Shown here: in pieces, positions 1 through 12,400 of the stretch
Position numbering within the stretch: the first letter of the stretch is position 1
Layout: every line of letters starts with the position of its first letter
Source: Branchiostoma floridae
Lineage: Eukaryota > Chordata > Leptocardii > Amphioxiformes > Branchiostomatidae
Assembly (NCBI RefSeq): GCF_000003815.2
Contig: NC_049992.1
Location: 16,519,231-16,581,507, forward strand
Direction: 5' to 3'
Length of the DNA stretch: 62,277 nt
The notes under the pieces: model-generated
What the model was told of the DNA's origin: nothing
Databases searched by the model: none
The model's input: the letters and a program-made list of their open reading frames with translations, nothing else
Made by a program: the position numbers and the translations under genes

Positions 1-801
1 GCCCAACAGTCGTCTCTGCGGCTAGGATAGGATATACTTATTTCGCCTGACACACTGAGGATTCAATGTAAAAAGGCATTTTGATGCTTTTCCTCTAAAT
101 AGTTGTCTCTAAAAGTATGTAATTTTTCGTTTGGCAATCTAATCTGTTCTTATGCACTTGACTTTTCCCAAATGTGTACTGTGTCGTCTGTACTTGGTTC
201 TTAGTGTGAATTGCCCCCGCGGTGCGATGATAATCAGACAATAACACATCTCGGAGGTGCGAACAATACAGACGGATCATCTATGTCGGCTTTACATAAG
301 TGCCCCAAGGAGGTAATCTTTAGCCTCCTTGAGTGGCAACAAGTGTATTGATCAAAGTCGGATTTAGTATGCCGTCTTGGCAAGTAATCAGGACGCTAAT
401 TAAGCGACATTACGTAAAGCAAGACGGTGATTTCATATACAGTGTACTTACATATCCACCCGATCCAAACTTGGAAGCGCTGGCCAGGATGTCCGAAACG
501 AGTGTAAACATAATCCCCTCTGCAGACTTACAGCAGCGCTGAATTTTGTTTTTATGGAGCGCTGGATAACGTTGAAACTCAATCTTCCGACATTAGGTAC
601 TAGGTGCGCTTGAGACAACTACTATGAGTACACATTACTATGTATCATTGTTATGTCACTAACCTACTCTTAGGCGAATGTCCTTTTAATTTATGTATAC
701 TAATAGTACCCAAGATTAGATTTTACAAAACGGTGTAATTTTTGTAATTAGATGATTTGTAACATCCTACGAGATACGTGCAATATTGTTAGTTTTGAAT
801 T
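1..801. other. No recognised gene
   Basis: I recognise nothing here. A short open frame on the + strand (about 333-542) follows a plausible splice acceptor (ctttag at 327-332) and ends in TGA. It could be the last exon of a gene that begins outside the window, or chance. Its peptide matches no family I know. Confidence 0.3.
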
Positions 802-1503
802 ATGGAGGTAATTCAGTGCAAGCCCATATACGGGTTTGCCTACATATGGAGATCTCAGGTACCTCTAGGAACAAACCTATTACCTATAACCAACGCCATC
901 AGCCAACGATTAAAGGATATTTACATTCAAACATTTAAAGCCGAAATACACAACGACAACCGGGACAAATCTTTCGGTAACAAATTACGGACCTATAGAT
1001 TATTCAAGCCTATCTATAAAGAAGAAGAGTATCTGATGGTGAACAACATACAACACAGAGTGGCTGTAACTAAACTCCGGATTAGTTGTCACAAGTTACA
1101 TATCGAAACTGTAAGGCACAACCGCACTCCTCTGCAGCATAGAATCTGCCAATCTACAACGGGTAGAAGATGAACAATATTTTATCTTACATCGTAAATT
1201 GTATCATAAGGAACGAATTGCGCTTTATGAAAAGAGTTCCCATATTTTAAACATTTTAATGCAACGGATAAATTTCTATTTTTGATGCGCCTAGATAAAC
1301 CCTATATATCACACATTATCTGTTCCTATATCTACACTTGTACAAAGAAGCGAAAAGATGTCGACCATCCCTGTAGCCTGATACCATCAGTTGGTCAAAA
1401 GGGTATCATGGTTGTCTCCACAAAATGTCTGTTATGTCCGTTATCAGGGACCTGTACTAAGCCGTCGGGGCATGAATGTACAATAAAGGTCTTTCATTCA
1501 TTA
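802..1503 (+). mobile_element. Non-LTR retrotransposon 3' fragment
   Basis: The open frame 802-1173 encodes the same C-terminal peptide as the larger LINE at 50.1-53.7 kb, for example AYIWRSQ, NAISQRLKDIYIQTF and HRICQ. Degraded downstream reading (IYTCTKKRKDVDH) and a 3' tail with an AATAAA-type signal and ATTCATT-rich end follow, to about 1503. Only the 3' end of the element is present, as expected for 5'-truncated insertion. Frame breaks make it non-functional. Confidence 0.85.
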
Positions 1504-2124
1504 TAAATCATGAATCCTTAGCCCCCCCCCCCCCAAGCCAGTGCTGATAGAAGTCTGCGAATGATGTTACACAAACAGTCCTCCAATCCAACCGCTTTAT
1601 CCGAGACTGACTTTACGTTAACATGTGTCGTCTTTCGTGGTGAACGGCAACATTTGAAGAAAACGTCAGATCTCTTTCTGGAGTTATATACAACCCTAAA
1701 AGTAATTATATAGCACCGTTTACATCTGTAGGTAAAGTCTAACTCAACAACTTTAATCTAATTCAATACAATAAACGCAAAACTGATATGTTCCACTTGT
1801 AACTTTCTTTTGTTTGAAACCTTTTGCACATGTTTTGCTTCTTCTTTTTCTTGTCTTAATATGTGGGTTATCTCTGAGCCTGTAAGTAGGCAGAGGACAC
1901 CCCGTGACAAACCCGTTTTGCCAGTTGTCTACTCTATGCGCGCACGGGGACATCTATTTACAAGAAGGTATACATATGATTAAGTCAACCACAAGGTTCC
2001 CAGCTGGTCTTCTTTGCCGTTTAAGGTACAATTTCTTTACTCTTAAAACTAGGGAATGTGAGTTATTAGATATCTGTATGTTAATCTGTATCTGACGAGT
2101 GGCTTGAACTGCATGCTTTATGCT
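1504..2124. other. Unannotated spacer with poly-C tract
   Basis: A run of about 13 C residues lies at 1522-1534. I see no gene, RNA or clear repeat in the rest. Confidence 0.4.
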
Positions 2125-2280
2125 ACATTTCCAAACCGGGGCCCAGCTGGGCAGCTTTCTGGAACAAGACACAAAATTACACAGAACGTAAAAAAGGAGA
2201 TTGATATGTAAATATTTCTAGGTAGACATTTTTATTTTTCGTCACCTAACACAGCCCGGCGAACACGCGGTTTGGAAATG
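2125..2280. repeat. Foldback MITE, CCGGG-type ends
   Basis: The left end begins ACATTTCCAAACCGGGGCCC and the right end is its approximate inverse (cggtttggaaatg). A second copy with better-kept arms lies at 41650-41791. Length is about 156 bp with no coding potential. It is a small non-autonomous inverted-repeat element. Confidence 0.6.
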
Positions 2281-3301
2281 CGACATAAGCATGATAAGGG
2301 TTTGTTTGGCACAAATTTTGTTTGAATGGCTGGTCGTCTTTCATTGTTGTTGACAATGGTGCAGGGTGTGATCGAGGCGTCTTGTTTTGTCCCAGCACTA
2401 GAATTGTAGTTGTAGTATTTTATAGAAACATTAAAGAATACATTTGTTGGCTCTTTGTGTCCATAACATTTGGACACAAATAGTGATATATAAAATATCC
2501 AAAAATGTGATTTTTCATTGAGAAATCTGGCTACGTAGTACGAGGAAACAAAGAACACAGAACTATAACATTAACGTTATGTAGACAAACTCAAACACAA
2601 TACTTCTAAAAAATAACAATAAGAATGAGTTTATAGTAATGGGCAGTGTGCTTTCAGCATTGCACCTCCCTGGCTTTTGTGTTAGGTGGTTGTTTGTTTC
2701 TTCATTCATTAACACAAAGATGTAACGTTAAACAGTGAAGTAATGAAATACATGTGTATGAAAATACATCAAAATGCCCTCCTACTTTAAACTGAACAAA
2801 TACTAGTACTATCAGAGTCCTAATGAAGAATTAGAAAAAAATATTGTTATAGTAAAAATTTATGGATGGTAAAATAAGCATAGGCTGTAATCATTTGATA
2901 TGTATTTGTATCTAATACATGTAAAATTGTGTTTAAGTCCCTGCAGACTGCCCCAATCTCTGGTAGTTTAAATATCCTGGAAGTTCTGTCCCCATGGGGA
3001 ACTTTTAAGTATCAGCCATTCAAACAGACACAAAAACTTCTCCATCCGAAGAAAATGCCATCACCCATGTGTGAAGCCCACAAAACTCTATCTTGCGTTA
3101 TTGTTGCTATTGTTGATGTAGTCATGTTTTAATTATACGTATAAAGCCATATCGTTTTAAATTGGACATTTCAACTATAAAAGTATACTGTAAAATCAAA
3201 AACAATTCAGTCCTGTACCACAATATTGACCGAACAATAGAGCTTGAAAAAAGTTATGAAATAATATCTCTTTGTTCCACGGACCCACGTGACCTATCAA
3301 G
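2281..3301. other. 5' flank of the transporter gene
   Basis: AT-rich sequence with no recognised gene. It should contain the promoter and 5' UTR of the SLC46-like gene starting at 3302. I see no TATA box that I would commit to. Confidence 0.35.
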
Positions 3302-3469
3302 ATGCCGCAGAGAAGGAGGCAGGTGAACAGCATGACGGGAGGGGATAGCAGTGATGACGATGTCCCGGATGTAGACTACAGTGAACAGGAGGATGACTAC
3401 AGCGATGATGACGATGATGACGACATTGATTACGTCAGACCGTACTGTGCGGTTACCGTGGAGCCCATG
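3302..3469 (+). CDS. Transporter exon 1, 5' part
   Basis: The ATG at 3302 opens residues 1-56, an Asp/Glu-rich cytosolic N-terminus ending in VRPYCAVTVEPM, where the first membrane segment should start. The frame is cut at codon 56 by the element. The six bases CCCATG (codons 55-56) are repeated on the far side at 14626. Confidence 0.85.
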
Positions 3470-6400
3470 TATTGGGGGCCAAGTGTTGCAAAATTAAACG
3501 TATACATAGAACGAATTTTCTCTCACACAGAAGGGTTGAAAAAGGTCTCACTCACGCACGCTCGATATCTTTCTTAGATACTCTTTCCGATCGTTCGTGC
3601 AGTCATACATAATATCTGTAAAAACAAATATTATCCCAAAACTGAGGCTGAATTTTTTTTCACATACACAGCAAGAAGTTTCTGCAAGTCAGACCCCCAT
3701 GGTAAGAAAGCTTAAGGTGGAAAAAAATCCGTCCCTGAAGAGAACAGTTTAAAAGATCCTTGTTCGGATGTATAAGTACGACGACTTTAAAGTTTTGGGG
3801 GTTGATTGCATTCTTCACATAGTGCAGACACCACGAGAATATGTCGCGTCAACAAATGTGCAATTTTTTGTCTCAAACACTTGCAGAAATCAACTCTCAA
3901 ACACATATCGAATTATTCTTTCCAAAGACAAACTATTCTTTGATACAGCAGACATTTTTATTCCGACACACAAACACTAGAATTCTCTCTCACACACAGC
4001 ACAAAAAGTTCTCTCACTTCGCGAGGCTTTCCCTGCCAACCCGGCTGTAGGAGTGAGCGATTTTTTCGTCTGAGTGAGAGCGAAATTTGGTCGATGTGAG
4101 AGCGCTTTCGGAGTAGTGGAAGAATAACTTGCTTGAGTTTTCTGAACTTCAAAATGGCAATGAACAGTGTTATTTTCTTCAGTTTCCAATAATAAACCAT
4201 TTTAACAATGACATTCTGTTATGTTATAGACATTTCCTCGACAATCAATTTATTCCGATACACAACGCAGAAATTCTCTCTCACCCACAGAACAAAAAGT
4301 TCTTTCACCTCGGGGGCTTTCCCCGCCGATCAGGCTGGAGGAGTGAGCGATTTTTTTGGTCTGAGTGAGAGCGAAATTTGGTCGATGTGAGAGCGCTTTT
4401 GGAGTAGTGGAAGAATAACTTGCTTGAGTTTTCTTATCTTCTTAAAGGCAATGAACAGCGTCATTTTCTTCAGTTTCCAATAATAAACCTTTTCAAAAAT
4501 GACATTCTGTTATATTATAGACATTTCCTCGACAATCATATCATTCCGACACACAACGCAGAAATTCTCTCTCACACACAGAACAAAAAGTTCTTTCACC
4601 TCGGGGGCTTTCCCCGCCGATCAGGCTGGAGGAGTGAGCGATTTTTTTGGTCTGAGTGAGAGCGAAATTTGGTCGATGTGAGAGCGCTTTCGGAGTAGTG
4701 GAAGACTAACTTCATTGAGTTTTCTTAACTTCAAAATGGCAATGAACAGTGTAATTTTCTTGTTTCCACTAATAAACCTTTTTAACAATGACATTCTGTT
4801 ATATTTTAGACATTTCCTCGACAGTCATATTATTCCGACACACAACGCTGAAATTCTCTCTCACCCACAGAACAAAAGTTCTCTCACTCCGCGAGGCTTC
4901 CCCTACCAACCCGGCTGGAGGAGTGAGCGATTACTTTGGTCTGAGTGAGAGCGAATCTTTGTCGATGTGAGAGCGCTTTCGGAGTAGTGAAAGAATAACT
5001 TCCTGGAGGTTTATTTACTTCTAAAGGGGAATGAACAGTGTCATTTTCTTCAGTTTCCAATAATAAACCATTTTAACAATCACATTCTGTTATATTTATA
5101 TACATTTCCTCGACAATCATATTATTCCGACACACAACGCAGAAATTCTCTCTCACCCACAGAACAAAAAGTTCTCTCACATCGGGGGCTTTCCCCGCCA
5201 ACCCGGCTGGAGGAGTGAGCGATTTTTTTTGGTCTGAGTGAGAGCGAAATTTGGTCGATGTGAGAGCGCTTCCGGAATTGTGAAAGACTAACTTCCTTCA
5301 GTATTTCTTTACTTCAAACGCATATTAAAAACTGACATTTTGTTTAGTTTGAAACGATATACATCATACACTAACAATCACTTAAACCAAAGACATTGTC
5401 TTGACGATCAATCTTTTTCCGACACTCAACGCTACAATTCTCTCTCACCTACAGAAGAAAAAGTTCTGTCACTTCGGGAGGCCTCCCCTGCCAACCCGGC
5501 CGTAGGAGTGAGCGATTTTTTTGGTCTGAGTGAGAGCGAAAATTTGTCGATGTGAGAGCGCTNNNNNNNNNNNNNNNNNNNNNNNNNNNNNNNNNNNNNN
5601 NNNNNNNNNNNNNNNNNNNNNNNNNNNNNNNNNNNNNNNNNNNNNNNNNNNNNNNNNNNNNNNNNNNNNNNNNNNNNNNNNNNNNNNNNNNNNNNNNNNN
5701 NNNNNNNNNNNNNNNNNNNNNNNNNNNNNNNNNNNNNNNNNNNNNNNNNNNNNNNNNNNNNNNNNNNNNNNNNNNNNNNNNNNNNNNNNNNNNNNNNGCT
5801 ATAGGAGTGAGCGCTTTTTGGGGTCTGAGTGAGTGCGAACTTTGGTCGATGTGAGAGCGCTTTTGGAGTAGTGAAAGAACAACTTCTTTTAGTATTTTTT
5901 ACTAAAAACGCAAAATAATCACTGTCATTTTTTTCAGTTTGTAACGATATACACTATACAATACCAATCACTTATACCAAATATTAAAGATATTGTCTTG
6001 ACAATCAATCTTTTTCCGACACACAACGCTAAAATTCTCTCTCACACACAGAACAAAAAGTTCTCTCACTTCGGGAGGCTTCCTTGCCATCGCGGCTGTA
6101 GGAGTGAGCGATTTTGGGGTCTGAGTGAGTGCGACTTTTTGTCGATGTGAGAGCGCTTTCGGAGTAGTGAAAGAACAACTTCTTTTAGTATTTTTTACTA
6201 AAAGCGCAAAATAAACACTGGCATTTTGTTCAGTCTGAAACGATATATACCATACAATAACAATCACTTAGTCCAAATATTAAAGATATTGTCTTGACAA
6301 TCAGTCTTTTTCCGACACACAACGCTGAAATTCTCTCTCACACACAGAACAAAAAGTTCTCTCACTCCGGGAGGCTTTCCTGCCACCGGGGCTGTAGGAG

Positions 6401-9400
6401 TGAGCGATTTTTTGGGTCTGAGTGAGTGCGAACTTTTGTCGATGTGAGAGCGCTTTCGGAGTAGTGAAAGAATAACTTCCTTTTAGTATTTTTTACTAAA
6501 AACGCAAAATTTTGGAGTTTTAAATGAGCCCCATATTTCCGAACCATACAACAAAATAGGTTTCACGCATATGTCAAATAGTTTGCTTCTTACGGATATA
6601 GAAGCGTCGGCTTTGCCAAGGGATTGGTTGATTCCATATAGGGCTCTCAGGCCTTTGCTGTGCAGATATTTGTTATTTGCCTTGAACGTGCCAGCTGAAT
6701 TTACAACAATTCCCAGATAGCAATAATTTGTAACAATTTCTACTACATGTCTTTTATATAGAAAAAGGCAGTCTTTTGGTAGGCAGCCACCTTTCGTAAA
6801 TACAATGACTTTAGTTTTCTTTAGATAAACATTTAACTTCCATGATTCACAATAATTTTCTGATCTACTTAGAGAAGTTTGCAGACCCTGTTGAAATTCA
6901 GACAAAAGTACCATATATAGTGTATAGCGTAACAAATTAAACAAAATGTCAGTGTTTATCTTGCGTTTGAAGTGAAATGATGCTGAAAGAAGTTGTTCTT
7001 TCACTACTCCAAAAGCGCTCTCACATCGACAAAAGTTCGCACTCACTCAGACCCCAAAAAGCGCTCACTCCTACAGCCCCGTTGGCAGGGAAGCCTCCCG
7101 AAGTGAGAGAACTTTTTGTTCTGTGGGTGAGAGAGAATTCCAGCGTTGTGTGTCAGAAAAAGATTAATTGTCAAGACAATATCTTTAATATTTGGTGATT
7201 GTCATTGTATAGTGTATATCGTTGCAAACTGAACAAAATGTCAGCGTTAATTTTGTGTTCTAAGTGAAAAAATACTGAAGGAAGTTGTTCTTTCACTACT
7301 CCGAAAGCGCTCTCACATCGACAAAAGTTCGCGCTCACTCAGACCCCAAAAATCGCTCACTCCTACAGCCGGGTTTGCAGGGAAGCCTCCCGAAGTGAAA
7401 GAACTTTTTGTTCTGTGGGTGAGAGAGAATTTCAGCGTTGTGTGTCGGAAAAAGATTAATTGTCAAGACAATATCTTTAATATTTGGTATAAGTGATTGG
7501 TATTGTATAGTGTATATCGTTACAAACTAAACAAAATGTCTGCGTTTATTTTGGGTTTTAAGTAAAAAAATACTAAAAGAAGTTGTTCTTTCACTATTCC
7601 GAAAGCGCTCTCACATCGACAAATTTTCGCTCTCACTCAGACCCAAAAAATCGCTCACTCCTACGGCCGGGTTGGCAGGGGAGGCCTCCCGAAGTGACAG
7701 AACTTTTTCTTCTGTAGGTGAGAGAGAATTGTAGCGTTGAGTGTCGGAAAAAGATTGATCGTCAAGACAATGTCTTTGGTTTAAGTGATTGTTAGTGTAT
7801 GATGTATATCGTTTCAAACTATACAAAATGTCAGTTTTTAATATGCGTTTGAAGTAAAGAAATACTGAAGGAAGTTAGTCTTTCACAATTCCGGAAGCGC
7901 TCTCACATCGACCAAATTTCGCTCTCACTCAGACCAAAAAAAATCGCTCACTCCTCCAGCCGGGTTGGCGGGGAAAGCCCCCGATGTGAGAGAACTTTTT
8001 GTTCTGTGGGTGAGAGAGAATTTCTGCGTTGTGTGTCGGAATAAAGTGATTGTCGAGGAAATGTCTATAACATAACAGAATGTCCTCGTCCCCATGGTTC
8101 ATCATCGGAAACTGAAGACCATGACACTGTTCATTCCCCTTTAGAAGTCCCGAAAACTTAACGAAGTTATTCTTCCAATACTCCGAAAGCGCTCTCACAT
8201 CGAACAATCTTCTCTCTCACCCAGACCAAACATTCGCTCANNNNNNNNNNNNNNNNNNNNNNNNNNNNNNNNNNNNNNNNNNNNNNNNNNNNNNNNNNNN
8301 NNNNNNNNNNNNNNNNNNNNNNNNNNNNNNNNNNNNNNNNACAGAGAATTTTAAGTATTGTGTGTCAGAATAATATTGATTGTCAAGACAATATCTTTGG
8401 TATAAGCGATCATTATTGTATGATGTATATCGTTGCAAACAAAATAAAATTTCAGTGATCATTGTGCATTTTAATTAAATAAACCTCAATGAAGTTATTT
8501 CTTCCACTACTCCGAAAGCGCTCTCACGTCGACCAAATTTCGCTCTCACTCATACCAAAGTAATCGCTCACTCCTCCAGCCGGGTTGGTAGGGGAAGCCT
8601 CGCGGAGTGAGAGAACTTTTTGTTCTGTGGGTGAGAGAGAATTTCAGCGTTGTGTGTCGGAATAATATGACTGTCGAGGAAATGTCTAAAATTTAACAGA
8701 ATGTCATTGTTAAAAAGGTTCATTAGTGGAAACAAGAAAATTACACTGTTCATTGCCATTTGGAAGTTAAGAAAATTCAAGCAAGTTATGCTTCCACTAC
8801 TCCGAAAGCGCTCTCACATCGACCAAATTTCGCTCTCACTCAGACCAAAAAAATCGCTCACTCCTCCAGCCTGATCGGCGGGGAAAGCCCCCGAGGTGAA
8901 AGAACGTTTTGTTCTGTGGGTGAGAGAGAATTTCTGCGTTGTGTTTTGGAATAAAGTGATTGTCGAGGAAATGTCTATAACATAACAGAATGTCATTGTT
9001 AAAATGGTTTATTATTGGAAACTGAAGAAAATAACACTGTTCATTGCCATTTGGAAGTTCAGAAAACTCAAGCAAGTTATTCTTCCACTACTCCGAAAGC
9101 GCTCTCACATCGACCAAATTTCGCTCTCACTCAGACGAAAAAATTGCTCACTCCTTCAGCCGCGTTGTCAGGGAAAGCCTCGCGAAGTGAGAGAACTTTT
9201 TGTTCCGTGGGTGAAAAAGAAGTTTAGCGTTGTGTGTCGGATAAAGATTGATTGTCAAGACAATATATTTAATATTTGGTGTAAGTGATTGGTATTGTAT
9301 AGTGTATATCGTTGCAAATTGAACAAAATGTCAGCGTTTATTTTGTGTTTTAAGTGAAAAATACTGAAGGAAGTTATTCTTTCACTACCCCTAAAACGCT

Positions 9401-12400
9401 CTCACAACGACAAAAATTGGCTCTCACTCAGACCGAAAAATTCGCTCACTTCTAAAGCCGGGTTGGTAGGAGAGCCTCACGAAGTGAGAGAACTTTTTGT
9501 TCTGTGGGTGAGAGAGAATTTTAGCGTTGTGTGTCGGAAAAAGATTGATTGTCAAGACCATATCTTTCGAATGAATGATTGTATTGTATAGTGTATATCG
9601 TTATAAACTAAACAAAATATCAGTGTTTATTTTGCTCTTGAAGTGAAACAAGAAAGCTTCTGAAAAAAAGCTGGCTGATGAGTATTTTGAAAAAAAGGCA
9701 GTATGCAGTTATATTCGAGAAAATCAGTTTGTTCTTGTGTAATTCTGTGATATAGATGTTGTATGGGCATTTTATGGAAAGTTAGAACGACATATAAGCA
9801 GAGTATCGCACGTCTCATTCAAATATCCCAACATCGAAAAAATGCAGAAGTAGAACAGGTGCAAATGTGAGTTTTAAAGTGCTATACAAAAGTATTGTTA
9901 ATAGGTATTTCAATGGATCCAAAAATTAGTATTTTAATGGATGTAAAAGAACAAGAAAAAAGAAAGTTAACAAAAATTAATTGCCTCCCCGGAATCGAAC
10001 CGGGTGCATTGGTTTACAATGCGCAAATTTTCCCACTGCGCTAGAGCGACCATGTTCAGAAGGACTGTTTAAACAGGTATATAAAATATTTGGCATGGAC
10101 AAATACTGAAGGAAATTATTCTTTCACTATTCCGAAAGCGCTCTCACATCGACAAAAGTTCGCACTCACTCAGACCCCAAAAAGCGCTCACTCCTACAGC
10201 CGGGTTGGCAAGGAAGCCTCCTAAAGTGAGAGAACTTTTTGTTCTGTGGGTGAGAGAGAATTTTAGCGTTGTGTGTCGGAAAAAGATTGTCAAAACAATA
10301 TCTTTAATATTTGGTATAAGAGATTGGTATTGTATAGTGTATATCTTTACAAACTAAACAAAAGGTCTGCGTTTATTTTGCGTTTTAAGTAAAAAATACT
10401 AAAAGAAGTTGTTCTTTCACTACCCCAAAAGCGCTCTCACATCGACAAAAGTTCGCACTCACTCTGACCCAAAAAATCGCTCACTCCTACAGCCGCGATG
10501 ACAAGAAAGCCTCCCGAAGTGAGAGAACTTTTTGTTCTGTGTGTGAGAGAGAATTTTAGCGCTGTGTGTCGGAAAAAGATTGATTGTCAAGACAATATCT
10601 TTAATATTTGGTATAAGTGATTGTTATTGTATGGTGTATATCGTTACAAACTGAAAAAAATGCCAGTGATTATGTTGCGTTTTGAGTAAAAAATACTTAA
10701 AGAAGTTGTTCTTTCACTACTCCAAAAGCGCTCTCACATCGACAAAAGTTCGCACTCACTCATACCTAAAAAATCGCTCACTCCTACAGCCGCGTTGGCA
10801 GGGAAGCCTCCCGGAGTGAGAGAATTTTTTGTTCTGTGGGTGAGAGAGAATTCCAGCGTTGTGTGTCGGAGAAAGATTGATTGTCAAGACAATATCTTTA
10901 ATATTTGGTATAAGTGATTGTTATTGTATAGTGTATATCGTTACAAACTAAAAAAATGCCAGTGATTATTTTGCGTTTTGAGTAAAAAATACTAAAAGAA
11001 GTTGTTCTTTCACTACTCCAAAAGCGCTCTCACATCTACAAAAGTTCGCACTCACTCAGACCAAAAAAATCGCTCACTCCTACAGCCGCGTTGGCAAGGG
11101 AAGCCTCCCGAAGTGAGAGAACTTTTTGTTCTGTGTGTGAGAGAGAATTTTAGCGTTGTGTGTCGGAAAAAAATTGATTGTCAAGACAATATCTTTAATA
11201 TTTGGAATAAGTGATTGGTATTGTATAGGGTATATCCTTACAAACTAAACAAAATGCCAGGGTTTATTTTGAGTTTTAAGTAAAAAAAATACTAAAAGAA
11301 GTTGTTCTTTCACTACTCCAAAAGCGCTCTCACATCGACAAAAGTTCGCACTCACTCAGACCCCAAAAATCGCTCACTCCTACAGCCGGGTTGGCAAGGA
11401 AGCCTCCCGAAGTGAGAGAACTTTTTGTTCTGTGTGTGAGAGAGAATTTTAGCGTTGTGTGTCAAAAAAAGATTGATTGTCAAGACAATATCTTTAATAT
11501 TTGGTATAAGTGATTGGTATTGTATAGTGTATATCGTTACAAACTAAACAAAATGTCTGCGTTTATTTTGCGTTTTAAGTAAAAAAAATACTAAAAGAAG
11601 TTGTTCTTTCACTACTCCAAAAGCGCTCTCACATCGACAAAAGTTCGCACTCACACAGGCCCCAAAAAGCGCTCACTCCTACAGCCGGGTTGGTATGGAA
11701 GCCTCCCGAAGTGAGAGAACTTTTTGTTCTGTGTGTGAGAGAGAATTTTAGCATTGTGTGTCGAAAAAGATTGATTGTCAAAACAATATCTTTAATATTT
11801 GGTATAAGTGATTGTTATTGTATAGTGTATATCGTTACAAACAAGACAAAATGTCAGTGTTTATTTTGAGTTTTAAGTAAAAAAATACTAAAAGAAGTTG
11901 TTTTTTCACTACCCCGAAAGCGCTCTCACATCGACAAAAGTTCGCACTCACTCAGACCCCAAAAAGCGCTCACTCCTACAGCCGGGTTGGCAGGGAAGCC
12001 TCCCGAAGTGAGAGAACTTTTTGTTCTGTGGGTGAGAGAGAATTTTAGCGTTGTGTGTCGGAAAAAGATTGATTGTCAAGACAATATCTTTAATATTTGG
12101 TATAAGTGATTGTTATTGTATAGTGTATATCGTTACAAACTGAAAAAAATGACAGTGATTATTTTGCGTTTTTAGTAAAAAATACTAAAAGAAGTTGTTC
12201 TTTTACTACTCCAAAAGCGCTCTCACATCGACAAAAGTTCGCACTCACTCAGACCCCATTCTCCTACAGCAGAGTACCGTCAGTCATTTATTCCTGACTG
12301 TACTCTGCTTTCCTTCCCTTTTGCCGGCGGTATTACCCGCCCTACTTATTACATATTAATGAGCTTGCCCTTATATGGGCAGTCAGCCGTTGGGGATCGG

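Noticed and set aside
12278-12310. Helitron 3' hairpin
   Set aside because: The hairpin is present but no CTRR end follows at the right distance, and the edges show duplicated sequence, which Helitrons do not make.
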